Origin: a virus
Length of the DNA stretch: 26,021 nucleotides
Reading direction: 5' to 3' (one strand)
Virus record (IMG/VR): IMGVR_UViG_3300044951_000320
Span: 1-26,021 of that record
Below, in pieces: positions 1 to 8,729 of this stretch. Numbering within the stretch: position 1 is the first letter of the stretch; every line of letters starts with the position of its first letter. Below the pieces are notes generated by a model. The model did not search any database and had not been told where the DNA came from. It worked only from the letters and a program-made list of their open reading frames with translations. The position numbers and the translations under genes were made by a program.

Positions 1-66
1 GAGTTTAAGATAAACGGTGATTTAGTTTACAGAATGTACAACAGGAACATATGTCTAAAAAAATAG
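1..66 (+). CDS. C-terminal end of an upstream gene (partial, unknown)
   Basis: Frame 1 is open from the window edge to a TAG at 64-66 and encodes about 21 residues ending NRNICLKK. The other two forward frames close within the first 13 bases, so this is the only frame that could carry a gene entering from the left. It would overlap the next gene by 16 nt, which fits the tightly packed layout. The fragment is too short to identify, and a 66-nt open frame could also be chance. Confidence 0.45.
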   Translation, partial: EFKINGDLVYRMYNRNICLKK

Positions 67-326
67 AGATACTTGAGGCTGGTAAGAAGGCTATTGACGA
101 GCTTATTAAGGTTCTGATGGAGCCAATTATTACTCATGCTGAGGATGACCTTACAGCTGATAAATTAAAAAATGCAGCATCTGCTAAAAAGTTAGCCTTT
201 GACGATGCACTATCTATGCTACATAAGATTGAGGAGGAGGAGAACAAAGATAAAAATGTAGACATCGTTAAGATTGATCATGGAAGGCAAGGATTTGCCG
301 AAGGAAGAGCTAAGAATGGAAAATAA
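51..326 (+). CDS. Small protein before the large terminase; possible small terminase subunit
   Basis: This 91-residue protein is charged and mostly helical in appearance. An N-terminal amphipathic part is followed by a Lys/Ala-rich stretch (residues about 38-60, LKNAASAKKLAFDDAL) and an acidic run (HKIEEEENKDK). It ends in a GFAEGRAKNGK tail. It lies directly upstream of the large terminase and overlaps it by 11 nt, which is where many phages keep the DNA-recognition (small) terminase subunit. Its size and helical charge pattern fit that role. No helix-turn-helix can be read with certainty, so the function is inferred from position only. A weak AGGA lies 4 nt before the ATG. Confidence 0.7.
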   Translation: MSKKIEILEAGKKAIDELIKVLMEPIITHAEDDLTADKLKNAASAKKLAFDDALSMLHKIEEEENKDKNVDIVKIDHGRQGFAEGRAKNGK

Positions 327-2535
327 CTTATACAGGGTTGTTTTAGATCAAGTTCCTAAGAGTGTTGTAACTAATAGGAATAAAAAGAAAGCATGGGCTT
401 ACGGATACAGCAGTGACTATGACTTTGTTGTAGTATCTAAGGACGGCACTATAGGTGAGATATACGAAATAGGGGGTCTAAAGGTTGCACTCCCAAGCAC
501 TCCAATCAAGGTAGACAACTTTAACAATGTTTGGACTCCAAAAGAATACCCTGAAGAGCTACAAAAAATAAAAACTATTTTTGATTGGAATAGGAGAGAC
601 AATGTTTTTAAGTCACGGTATATAGACTTAGTCGAGGGCGAGTTTGACAAGAGGGAGTATGGCTATTGGTTTATGAATAATAACACCCCTACCTACGTAA
701 CTGGTAGTCATTACATGTACTTACAGTGGACAAAGATAGACGTAGGACTTCCTGATTTTCGTGAGTCAAACAGGATATTTTATATTTTCTGGGAGGCTTG
801 TAAGGCTGATGCCAGATCTTTTGGTATGTGTTACCTAAAGAACAGACGTTCTGGATTTTCTTTTATGAGCTCGTCTGAGTCTTGTAGCACTGGAACAATA
901 GTGCGTGACTCTAGAATTGGTATACTATCTAAAACAGGTTCTGACGCAAAAAAAATGTTTACCGATAAGGTTGTTCCAATAATACGTAACTACCCATTCT
1001 TCTTCAAGCCTATTCAAGACGGTATGGACAATCCAAAGACCGAGCTTGCGTTTAGAGTTCCAGCCTCAAAGATTACAAGAAGGAACATGGACGATGAAAA
1101 GACTGAAGAGATTGATGGTCTTGATACTACGATTGACTGGAAGAACACAGCTGACAATAGTTATGACGGTGAAAAATTACTATTGCTAGTTCATGATGAA
1201 TCTGGAAAGTGGGAGAAGCCTGAAAACATTTTAAACAATTGGCGTGTAACAAAGACCTGTCTTAGGTTGGGATCAAAGATTGTTGGTAAGTGCATGATGG
1301 GCTCAACGTCAAATGCATTGTCTAAGGGTGGTGATAATTTTAAGAAACTATTTAACGATAGTAACCCTGCATCACGATCTGCCAATGGTCAAACCAAGCA
1401 GGGATTGTATTCTTTATTTATACCAATGGAATGGAATATTGAGGGGTACATTGATAGGTACGGATGGCCAGTCTTTGAAGATCCCAAAACACCAGTTATT
1501 GGAATGGACGGAGAAAAAATAACTAACGGTGTTATTACTTGGTGGACAAACGAGGTTACTGCATTGAAGTCTGATGCTGACGCACTAAATGAATTTTATC
1601 GTCAGTTTCCAAGGACTGAGTCTCATGCATTTAGGGATGAGTCAAAGCAGTCATTATTTAACTTGACAAAGATCTACCAGCAGATCGACTATAACGACTC
1701 ACTAATAAAGGATAGAGTCTTAACTAGGGGTTACTTCCACTGGAAGGACGGTAAGCCAGACACGACTGTTGTATGGACCCCAGATCAGAAGGGTAGATTT
1801 CTTGTGTCATGGATACCAGAGCAGAACAAAAGAAACAACGTAATAGATAGGAAGGGATTAAAGTATCCTGGAAATGAAAACATTGGATCGTTTGGGTGTG
1901 ACCCGTATGACATATCTGGAGTTGTAGGTGGTGGTGGATCGAATGGTGCTCTTCATGGAATGACTAAGTTTCACATGGAAAACGCACCAACAAATGAATT
2001 TTTTTTAGAGTATATAGCACGGCCTCAGACAGCGGAGATATTCTTTGAGGATGTTCTTATGGCGTGTGTATTTTATGGTATGCCAATACTAATTGAGAAC
2101 AATAAGCAAAGGCTACTGTATCACTTTAAAAATAGAGGCTACAGACCATTCTCAATTAATCGTCCAGATAAACACTACAGCAAGCTCTCTAAGACAGAGA
2201 TAGAGCTCGGTGGTATACCTAACTCATCTGAGGACGTAAAACAAGCCCATGCGGCAGCTATTGGCTCTTACATTGAAGAGTACGTGGGCATGGATACTGA
2301 GGGTACGTACCGTGACCAAGATTCTATGGGGTCGATGTATTTTACAAAGACTCTTGAAGACTGGGCTAGGTTTGATATAAACAACAGAACAAAGCACGAT
2401 GCCTCAATTAGTTCTGGTCTTGCAATTATGTCTACAAAAAAGTACATCGTTAATCAAGAGAAAACAAATACAAAAATAAGTATTAAATTTGCAAGATACG
2501 ATAATACAGGCAACCGAAGCGAAATAAAAAAATAA
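316..2535 (+). CDS. terL: Terminase large subunit (packaging ATPase and nuclease)
   Basis: This motor protein (739 aa from ATG 316) cuts concatemeric phage DNA and pumps it through the portal using ATP. The ATPase half shows a divergent Walker A (RRSGFS, residues 177-182), a Walker B of hydrophobic residues ending in D294-E295 (LLLLVHDE), and a coupling motif STSN at 330-333. The nuclease half shows the RNase H-like acidic triad: D529 (GCDPYD), E594 (IENN) and D695 (KHDA). A longer reading from TTG 274 or ATG 280 is possible. ATG 316 is preferred because it overlaps the preceding gene by only 11 nt and begins with a well-formed MENNLYRVV N-terminus. The stop overlaps the portal start (TAATG). 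The Walker A lacks the usual GK(S/T), which is known in some terminase lineages. Confidence 0.93.
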   Translation: MENNLYRVVLDQVPKSVVTNRNKKKAWAYGYSSDYDFVVVSKDGTIGEIYEIGGLKVALPSTPIKVDNFNNVWTPKEYPEELQKIKTIFDWNRRDNVFKSRYIDLVEGEFDKREYGYWFMNNNTPTYVTGSHYMYLQWTKIDVGLPDFRESNRIFYIFWEACKADARSFGMCYLKNRRSGFSFMSSSESCSTGTIVRDSRIGILSKTGSDAKKMFTDKVVPIIRNYPFFFKPIQDGMDNPKTELAFRVPASKITRRNMDDEKTEEIDGLDTTIDWKNTADNSYDGEKLLLLVHDESGKWEKPENILNNWRVTKTCLRLGSKIVGKCMMGSTSNALSKGGDNFKKLFNDSNPASRSANGQTKQGLYSLFIPMEWNIEGYIDRYGWPVFEDPKTPVIGMDGEKITNGVITWWTNEVTALKSDADALNEFYRQFPRTESHAFRDESKQSLFNLTKIYQQIDYNDSLIKDRVLTRGYFHWKDGKPDTTVVWTPDQKGRFLVSWIPEQNKRNNVIDRKGLKYPGNENIGSFGCDPYDISGVVGGGGSNGALHGMTKFHMENAPTNEFFLEYIARPQTAEIFFEDVLMACVFYGMPILIENNKQRLLYHFKNRGYRPFSINRPDKHYSKLSKTEIELGGIPNSSEDVKQAHAAAIGSYIEEYVGMDTEGTYRDQDSMGSMYFTKTLEDWARFDINNRTKHDASISSGLAIMSTKKYIVNQEKTNTKISIKFARYDNTGNRSEIKK

Positions 2536-4964
2536 TGGATAAACCATCAGTTTTAATACAACAACGATCATTCCCAAATCAGAACGCAACCGATGAAGAA
2601 AAAGCAACAATTGAATATGGCTTAAAGGTAGCAAAGGCGATTGAGGGAGAGTGGTTTAAAAAAAATACAAATAGTTGTAGGTTCTACAATCAATGGGGTA
2701 ATTATCATTCACTTAGATTATACGCTAGGGGTGAACAACCAATTCAAAAATATAAAAACGAGCTATCTATAGATGGAGACCTGTCTCACTTAAATCTTGA
2801 CTGGTCGCCAATACCTATTATTCCGAAGTTTGTTGATATTGTTGTTAACGGAATGTCTGACAGACTGTTTACAATTAAGGCTGAGGCTCAAGATGTTATG
2901 TCTGCTGAACACAAGAACATGTTTCAGGACATGATCGAGTCAGACATGATCGCAAAAGACTTCCTTAATCTAACTAAGTCTGAATTTGGAGTTGATGCAT
3001 TTAATGTTGATCCAAATGAATTACCAGAAAACGATGAGGAATTATCGTTGTACATGCAACTTAAGTATAAGCCTAGCATTGAAATTGCGGAAGAAATGGC
3101 GATAGATACTATACTTAAGATGAATGAGTATTCAGAAACAAGAAGCCTTATTGACTATGACATGACTACTATTGGTCTTGGCGTAGTAAAGCATTCATTT
3201 TTGATTAATGATGGCGTAAACGTTGAGTATGTAGACCCTGCTAATTGGATACATAGCTACACTGAAAGACCTGATTTTTCTGACTGTTATTATTTCGGAG
3301 AGGTAAAGATGGTTCACTATACCGAACTAAGAAAGATCAATCCAAACTTAACAGATGAAGAATTAACTGAGATAAGAAACGCTAGTTCTGCTTGGTATGA
3401 TTATTTTCCAATAATAAAAACGTATCAGGACGATGCTTTTTTAAATGAAGTCGTAACACTTCTTTATGTTAACTACAAGACAGACATGAAGTTTGTTTGG
3501 AAGAAAAAAATATTAGAGAACGGTGGCGAAAAGGTAATAAGAAAAGATTCATCATTTAATCCTCCAGTTGAGGAAGGGATGATGTACGAGAAGATAGAGT
3601 CTGTTAAGGATGTGTGGTACGATGGTATATTAGTTGGTGGGTCTAACAAGATGATAAAGTGGGAGATGATGAAAAACATGGTCCGACCAAAGTCAGCTTC
3701 ACAGAACGCAATGCCTAATTATATTGCATACGCACCTAGAATGTATAAGGGTAATGTTGAGTCTCTTGTTAAGAGAATGATACCATTTGCAGATCAGATA
3801 CAACTAACACACCTTAAGCTACAACAGGTAATGGCTAGAATTGTTCCAGATGGAGTCTTTATTGACGCTGACGGAATAAATGAAGTTGACTTGGGTACAG
3901 GTGCAGCATACAATCCAGAAGATGCATTAAAGATGTACTTCCAGACTGGTAGTGTTATAGGTAGAAGCTACACACAAGATGGTGACTTTAATAATGCTAG
4001 GATCCCTATTCAGGAGTTAAATACAAATAGTGGTCAGTCTAAGATAGCTGCACTTATTGGTAACTACAATCATAACTTAAGCATGATTCGTGACGTTACT
4101 GGAATAAATGAGGCTAGGGATGGGTCAACACCTAATCCAGATGCACTAGTTGGAATACAGAAGATGGCAGCACTAAGTTCCAATACAGCAACAAGGCACA
4201 TACTAGAGGCTGGTCTATCTATAACAAAAAGATTGGCAACGTGTATATCATTAAGAATTGGAGACATACTTGAGTACTCTGACTTTGTTGAGGAGTTCTC
4301 TATGCAGATAGGAAAGTATAACGTTGGTATTCTTGATGAGATAAAGGAATTATATCTACATGACTTTGGAATATTTATAGAGATATCTCCAGACGAAGAA
4401 CAAAAACTAAACCTAGAGAAGAACATACAGATTGCACTACAACAGCAAACAATTGACTTAGAAGATGCTATTGACATTAGAATGATCAATAACATGAAGC
4501 TAGCAAATGAGATGCTTAAGGTTAAGCGTAGAAAAAGAATGGAGGCACAGCAGAAGCAGAAACAAGAAGAGATGCAGATGCAAAGCCAGATGAACATGCA
4601 GTCACAACAAATGGCTGCTGAACAGAAGGCACAGCTATTCCAGATTGAGGCACAAGCTAAGATGCAGTTAAAGGAAGCTGAGGCAAACTACGCTATAAAA
4701 ACAATGCAGGCTGAGGTTGAAGCTAAGAGAAGCTTGATGGAGTTAGAATTTCAGTATAACATGCAACTAAAAGGAATTGAGGTTGATGGTATGTTGAATA
4801 GAGACAAAGATAAAGAGAAGGCTAAGGATAAAAGAGTTGATCTTCAAGCTACTAGACAGTCTGAATTGATTAACCAAAGAAAAAATAACTTACCTCCAAT
4901 TGATTTTGAGAGTACTGAAGATTCGTTGGATGGATTTGATTTAGAATCTTTTAATCCTAGATAA
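2535..4964 (+). CDS. Portal protein
   Basis: This 809-residue protein follows terL with a TAATG overlap. In dsDNA phages the portal forms the dodecameric ring at one capsid vertex through which DNA is packaged and ejected. The N-terminal half contains the portal-like stretch IIPKFVDIVVNGMSDRLF (about residues 97-114). The centre carries alternating acidic and aromatic segments typical of the clip and stem. From about residue 660 to 765 there is a very Gln/Met/Glu-rich heptad-like helix (QKQKQEEMQMQSQMNM and following), predicted here as a long coiled coil or barrel. The tail is acidic and Asn/Pro-rich. Large size and a Gln-rich C-terminal helix also occur in portals of crAss-like and P22-like podoviruses. 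The call rests on position, length and this architecture. Confidence 0.87.
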   Translation: MDKPSVLIQQRSFPNQNATDEEKATIEYGLKVAKAIEGEWFKKNTNSCRFYNQWGNYHSLRLYARGEQPIQKYKNELSIDGDLSHLNLDWSPIPIIPKFVDIVVNGMSDRLFTIKAEAQDVMSAEHKNMFQDMIESDMIAKDFLNLTKSEFGVDAFNVDPNELPENDEELSLYMQLKYKPSIEIAEEMAIDTILKMNEYSETRSLIDYDMTTIGLGVVKHSFLINDGVNVEYVDPANWIHSYTERPDFSDCYYFGEVKMVHYTELRKINPNLTDEELTEIRNASSAWYDYFPIIKTYQDDAFLNEVVTLLYVNYKTDMKFVWKKKILENGGEKVIRKDSSFNPPVEEGMMYEKIESVKDVWYDGILVGGSNKMIKWEMMKNMVRPKSASQNAMPNYIAYAPRMYKGNVESLVKRMIPFADQIQLTHLKLQQVMARIVPDGVFIDADGINEVDLGTGAAYNPEDALKMYFQTGSVIGRSYTQDGDFNNARIPIQELNTNSGQSKIAALIGNYNHNLSMIRDVTGINEARDGSTPNPDALVGIQKMAALSSNTATRHILEAGLSITKRLATCISLRIGDILEYSDFVEEFSMQIGKYNVGILDEIKELYLHDFGIFIEISPDEEQKLNLEKNIQIALQQQTIDLEDAIDIRMINNMKLANEMLKVKRRKRMEAQQKQKQEEMQMQSQMNMQSQQMAAEQKAQLFQIEAQAKMQLKEAEANYAIKTMQAEVEAKRSLMELEFQYNMQLKGIEVDGMLNRDKDKEKAKDKRVDLQATRQSELINQRKNNLPPIDFESTEDSLDGFDLESFNPR

Positions 4965-5007
4965 ATTTAGGTTGTGTACCATTAAAAAGTACATATAAAA
5001 TAAATTG

Positions 5008-5015
5008 TAACTTTG
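5008..5015 (+). promoter_or_regulatory. Bacteroidota-type -7 promoter element (TAACTTTG)
   Basis: TAACTTTG matches the TAnnTTTG consensus in one of the few true intergenic gaps (4965-5036). The next ATG starts 21 nt further on, giving an expected leader of roughly 15 nt. No clear TTTG -33 box is visible at the usual distance. It probably drives the scaffold and capsid genes, which end at the terminator at 7551-7585. The same extended form GTAACTTTG recurs at 19147-19155. Confidence 0.65.
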
Positions 5016-5036
5016 TAAAATATTAAATTAAATAAA

Positions 5037-6116
5037 ATGGAAGGTGAATTTAAAGTAAGAGCTGTTGAGTTTGAAGAAAAGTCAGCAGTTGAGATTGAAG
5101 AAAAATTGCTCAAGGAACACGAAGAGAAATTAAACCCTAAAAGTGAACCGCAAGAGCAAGTGAATATTGCAGAAGTTCCTGAGGCAGATATTGATGAAAA
5201 TAAAATCATATCTTACTTAGGAAAAAGATACAACAAGGAGATATCATCTCTTGATGATATATGGGAACAGAGACAGGTAAATGAAGAACTACCTGAAGAC
5301 GTTTCAGCATTCTTGAAGTATAAAAAAGAAACAGGTCGAGGGATAAATGATTTTATGAATCTTAGTAAAGATTATGATTCAATGGACCAAGACACTTTGC
5401 TTTTTGATTTTTATAAAGAACAAAACAAGGAGCTAGACTCTGATGATGTTCGTTGGGAGATTCAAAACAAGTTCTCTTTTGATGAGGATTTTGATGATGA
5501 AAAAGACGTAAAAAGAAAACAAGTAGCAAAGAAAAAAGAGCTTGCCAAAGCTAAAGAGTATTTTAACAACTTAAAAGAACAGTACAAAGTGCCACTTGAG
5601 TCAGGTGATTCTTTTGTTCCACAAGAAGAAAAAGATGCTTATAAAGCTTACAAGGAATATAGAGAAACCACAACTGCAAGCGAGCAGGATCAGGAGCGTA
5701 GATCTAAGTATTTTGCTGATAAAACAAATGAATTGTTTTCTGACAAATTTGAAGGTTTCAAGTTTAGTATAGACGAAGATAAGAAGTTAGTTTACAAGCC
5801 AGCTGAATCGCAAGAACTATTGAAGGAGCAGTCTACATTAAAGAACTTTATAAACAAGTTTTTAAATGATGATGGCTACCTACAAGACGCTGAGATGTTC
5901 CATCGTTCTATAGCTGTTGCCTCTAACCCAGAGAAGTTTGCCAAATTCTTTTATGAAAAAGGCAAGTCTGAAGCGGTAGAAGGTGTTGCAAGAGAGTCTA
6001 AAAATATAGATATGACTCGTAATGCAACGTCTATAACACCACCTCAAGGGTTTCAGGTAAGATCGGTAGAAGCGGATCGTGGAAATAGATTAGTAATTAG
6101 AAACAATAAAACTTAG
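5037..6116 (+). CDS. Probable capsid scaffold or head-assembly protein
   Basis: The protein has 359 residues, is very rich in Glu, Asp and Lys, and has almost no hydrophobic core segments. Its pattern is that of an elongated helical or partly disordered protein: an acidic N-terminus of repeated EEK-type runs (residues 5-40), a short ordered stretch (IISYLGKRYNKEISSLDDI, about 58-76), long Lys/Glu helices (about 155-185), and a basic C-terminal tail ending RLVIRNNKT. Scaffolds typically sit between portal and major capsid genes, are acidic and coiled, and bind the coat through a basic C-terminus. All of these are visible here. It shares a transcription unit with the capsid gene, separated by only 5 nt. 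No protease motif was recognised. The scaffold role is inferred from position and composition. Confidence 0.72.
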   Translation: MEGEFKVRAVEFEEKSAVEIEEKLLKEHEEKLNPKSEPQEQVNIAEVPEADIDENKIISYLGKRYNKEISSLDDIWEQRQVNEELPEDVSAFLKYKKETGRGINDFMNLSKDYDSMDQDTLLFDFYKEQNKELDSDDVRWEIQNKFSFDEDFDDEKDVKRKQVAKKKELAKAKEYFNNLKEQYKVPLESGDSFVPQEEKDAYKAYKEYRETTTASEQDQERRSKYFADKTNELFSDKFEGFKFSIDEDKKLVYKPAESQELLKEQSTLKNFINKFLNDDGYLQDAEMFHRSIAVASNPEKFAKFFYEKGKSEAVEGVARESKNIDMTRNATSITPPQGFQVRSVEADRGNRLVIRNNKT

Positions 6117-6121
6117 AAATT

Positions 6122-7537
6122 ATGGCTGGATCAATAGCAGCAAGCCCAGGTGTACAAATTACACCTAGCTCAGTAAAGGCAACATTGCCTACAAATTATA
6201 TTACAAACTTTCAATTCTTGAATCAGTATCTACCTGATACATATGAGCAAGAATTTGAGCGTTATGGTAATAGATCAATCGCATCATTCTTACGTATGGT
6301 TGGTGCAGAACTTCCTTCTAACTCTGACATGATCAAGTGGGCAGAACAAGGTCGTTTACATACAAAATATACTGGTGTATCTGTAACAGGAGCTGTTGCA
6401 ACAGGATTGCAAACATTTGACATTGGTACTGGTACACATGTATTCCGTCTTGGTCAAACAGTTATATTATCTTCAGCTTCTAATAATAAGTTAGAAAAAG
6501 GTATTATTACTGCAATACCTAACGCAGATCAGTTTACTGTTGCTTATTACTCAGCAACAAGTCCTGGATTTGCTAACCCTACCACTGATGTTATTGCTTT
6601 TGTATATGGTTCAGAATTTAGAAAAGGTGATGGTGGAATGGCAGGAAGCAACGAATCACAAGATTTATTCTTTGACAATAAGCCAATTATCATTAAAGAT
6701 AAGTATGCTGTTTCAGGTTCTGATATGGCACAAGTTGGATGGGTTGAAGTAACTACGGAAAATGGAGCAACTGGATACTTATGGTACATCAAGTCAGAGC
6801 ATGAGACTCGTCTACGTTTTGAAGATTATCTAGAGATGGCAATGGTTGAAGGAGTTCCTGCTGAATCAGGGTCTGGAGCTGCTACTGCACTTAATGGTGC
6901 TGCTTACCCAGGTGGATCTACTTTAGCTGTAGCTGCTGGTACTCAAGGTATGTTCAGTGCTATTGAAAGTCGTGGTAATGTATGGTCTGGAGGTAATCCA
7001 ACTGCATTGTCTGATTTTGATTCAATTGTACAACGTCTTGACAAGCAAGGAGCTATTGCTGAAAACGCATTGTTCTTAAATCGTCAATTCTCATTCGACA
7101 TCGATGATATGTTAGCTGCTCAAAATTCTTACGGATCTGGTGGAACTTCTTTCGGTTTGTTTGATAATTCTGAGGAGATGGCGTTAAACTTAGGTTTCTC
7201 TGGATTTAAGAGAGGATATGAGTTTTACAAGACTGACTGGAAATACTTAAACGATGCTACACTTCGTGGTGGTCTTGTTGCTGGTAACATCAATGGTGTT
7301 TTAGTTCCAGCTGGTACGATGAATGTATACGATCAAGTTCTAGGTAAAAATGCAAGACGACCGTTCTTACACGTGCGTTACCGTGCATCTGAAACTGAAG
7401 ACAGACGTTACAAGACTTGGATGACAGGTTCAGCAGGTGGTGCTGCAACAAGCGATTTAGATGCAATGGAGGTTCACTTCTTGTCTGAAAGAGCTTTGTG
7501 TACACTAGGTGCAAACAACTTCTTCTTATTCAAGTAA
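6122..7537 (+). CDS. Major capsid protein (HK97-fold expected)
   Basis: This 471-residue protein forms the icosahedral shell. It follows the scaffold by 5 nt. The composition is that of a major capsid protein: balanced, rich in Gly/Ala/Ser/Thr, and with no coiled coil or signal peptide. An N-terminal arm (residues 1-35) leads into a helical segment (FERYGNRSIASFLRMVG, about 42-58), then beta-rich and loop segments. The C-terminal part (HVRYRASETEDRRYKTWMTG) resembles the A-domain end of phage capsids. Arginine codons shift strongly to CGT (about two thirds by eye, against AGA/AGG in neighbouring genes), as expected for the most abundant virion protein. A strong intrinsic terminator follows 13 nt after the stop. 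Synteny (terminase, portal, scaffold, this gene) and codon use make the call. Confidence 0.88.
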   Translation: MAGSIAASPGVQITPSSVKATLPTNYITNFQFLNQYLPDTYEQEFERYGNRSIASFLRMVGAELPSNSDMIKWAEQGRLHTKYTGVSVTGAVATGLQTFDIGTGTHVFRLGQTVILSSASNNKLEKGIITAIPNADQFTVAYYSATSPGFANPTTDVIAFVYGSEFRKGDGGMAGSNESQDLFFDNKPIIIKDKYAVSGSDMAQVGWVEVTTENGATGYLWYIKSEHETRLRFEDYLEMAMVEGVPAESGSGAATALNGAAYPGGSTLAVAAGTQGMFSAIESRGNVWSGGNPTALSDFDSIVQRLDKQGAIAENALFLNRQFSFDIDDMLAAQNSYGSGGTSFGLFDNSEEMALNLGFSGFKRGYEFYKTDWKYLNDATLRGGLVAGNINGVLVPAGTMNVYDQVLGKNARRPFLHVRYRASETEDRRYKTWMTGSAGGAATSDLDAMEVHFLSERALCTLGANNFFLFK

Positions 7538-7550
7538 TAGGATTAAATCA

Positions 7551-7585
7551 AGAGAGGGACATCAGTGTCCCTCTCTATTTTTTTT
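7551..7585 (+). terminator. Strong intrinsic terminator after the capsid gene
   Basis: A perfect 11-bp stem (AGAGAGGGACA at 7551-7561 paired with TGTCCCTCTCT at 7566-7576) closes a TCAG tetraloop and is followed by A and eight T (7578-7585). This is a textbook rho-independent terminator. It ends the unit starting at 5008. Confidence 0.93.
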
Positions 7586-7607
7586 AAAATAAATTAAATT
7601 ATATAAA

Positions 7608-8372
7608 ATGGAAACAATTAAAAGAGTAAAATTAGAGTCTAAGGACAGAATCTATTTATTAAAGAGTGATACAACTCCCTTAAGTTATTACATAGCATCA
7701 AAAGACAGCCCAAGAAAGAGGCTCCTTTATTTTGATGAAGAGACAAACATAAACTATCCGCTTAGATACGCAAGAAATTCAAAGACTCCTTTTCAGGATG
7801 ATCAAGATCAAAACGTTATATTAGAGCCAGTTGTATTTGAGGACGGTGTTTTAAATGTACCAAAGACAAATCCTGTATTACAGGAATTCTTATATTATCA
7901 TCCAGGAAATGGAACTGAATTCTATGAGTTTGACAATGAAAAAGACGCACAGGAAGACGTTACTATGCTATACGATCAGCTTGACGCACAGATAGCAGCT
8001 AGAGACTTAGATATATCAGTACTAGAGTCTGTTGCTCGTTTGTTAATGGGATCAAATGTTGAGTCAATGAAGACTACTGAATTAAAGAGAGACGTAATGT
8101 TATTTGCAAAGCGTAATCCTCAAGAATTTATGGAGGCTGTTAATGACCCATCACTAAGAATCAACAATATAGCTGCAAGAGCAATATCTGATGGTTATTT
8201 GATTTACAAGAACAACAAAAAAGAGATATACTTTAATTTCAAGGACAATAAAAAGAAGTTGCTTACCGTTCCATTTGGAGAGGATGCACTTTATGTGCTG
8301 TCTTCATACTTTCAGTCAGATGAAGGTTTAGAGTTGTACAAACACCTTGAAGATAAGTTGTCAGAAAATTAG
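7608..8372 (+). CDS. Conserved head-region protein of unknown function
   Basis: This 254-residue soluble protein has no signal peptide or membrane segment. The N-terminal half is beta-rich. It includes a motif reading GVLNVPKTNPVLQEFLYYHP (about residues 81-100), a pattern I associate with uncharacterised phage proteins encoded near the capsid gene. This is followed by an acidic hinge and a helical second half (about 105-175), then a short beta-rich end. It lies immediately downstream of the capsid terminator and upstream of a new promoter, and no TAnnTTTG element precedes it. Its expression therefore probably depends on read-through of the terminator, giving less product than the capsid. A minor head, completion or DNA-associated role is possible, but none can be demonstrated. 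Confidence 0.8.
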   Translation: METIKRVKLESKDRIYLLKSDTTPLSYYIASKDSPRKRLLYFDEETNINYPLRYARNSKTPFQDDQDQNVILEPVVFEDGVLNVPKTNPVLQEFLYYHPGNGTEFYEFDNEKDAQEDVTMLYDQLDAQIAARDLDISVLESVARLLMGSNVESMKTTELKRDVMLFAKRNPQEFMEAVNDPSLRINNIAARAISDGYLIYKNNKKEIYFNFKDNKKKLLTVPFGEDALYVLSSYFQSDEGLELYKHLEDKLSEN

Positions 8373-8380
8373 TATATTTG
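8373..8380 (+). promoter_or_regulatory. Bacteroidota-type -7 promoter element (TATATTTG)
   Basis: TATATTTG fits TAnnTTTG and begins at the first base after the preceding stop codon. The next ATG (8413) lies 32 nt beyond it, leaving a leader of about 25 nt. A TTG at 8347-8349 could serve as a loose -33 box. It drives only the 97-aa gene, because a terminator follows. Confidence 0.65.
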
Positions 8381-8412
8381 TACTTTACTAACCCATTTAA
8401 ACTTTTTAAACA

Positions 8413-8706
8413 ATGGAAAAATTTTTAAGTATCCCCGTAACAGCGGAACAAAATCAATTATTATCTGCAACAGGTATTGTATTAATTGAGCAATTATCAA
8501 CAACAACTGTTGGAGTTTATTACAAATCAGGATCTACAAGTACAGATGTTGTAACAATTACACATGCTACAGCACCAGCAGACAATGAAACTATGCGTGA
8601 TGCAATTCAAGATGCAGTTATTGGTGCATTGCAAACACCTTGGACTCATGTAGCTTATCCTGTTGCAAACTTACCGTTTGCAGTTTCAGGAATTGCTATA
8701 GCTTAA
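8413..8706 (+). CDS. Small abundant structural protein (possible decoration or cement protein)
   Basis: This 97-residue protein is rich in Thr, Ala, Val and Ser and has almost no charge clusters. It looks like a small all-beta domain: alternating strands with TTTVGVYYKSGSTSTDVVTI in the middle, a short helix (NETMRDAIQDAVIGAL, about residues 59-74) and a final strand. Neither catalytic residues nor a signal peptide are seen. It is the only gene here bracketed on its own by a promoter (8373) and a terminator (8730-8759), which suggests it is made in quantity independently of its neighbours. That fits a repeated virion component such as a capsid decoration or head-fibre protein. The role is inferred; the coding call is solid. 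Confidence 0.82.
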   Translation: MEKFLSIPVTAEQNQLLSATGIVLIEQLSTTTVGVYYKSGSTSTDVVTITHATAPADNETMRDAIQDAVIGALQTPWTHVAYPVANLPFAVSGIAIA

Positions 8707-8729
8707 TAGCAATCAATCTAAAACCTAAG

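Noticed and set aside
274-315. Longer terminase start at TTG 274 or ATG 280
   Set aside because: Would overlap the preceding gene by about 50 nt; ATG 316 gives a short overlap and a sensible N-terminus.
2484-2491. TAAATTTG motif 43 nt before the portal start
   Set aside because: It lies inside the terminase coding region, where the Lys/Phe/Ala codons explain it. At this base composition such matches are expected by chance, and the genes are translationally coupled.
4070-4597. 175-aa open frame on the minus strand
   Set aside because: It is the antisense of the portal's C-terminal region, with Cys/Ser/Phe-rich composition typical of a shadow of Gln/Met/Lys codons; no promoter or neighbour on that strand.
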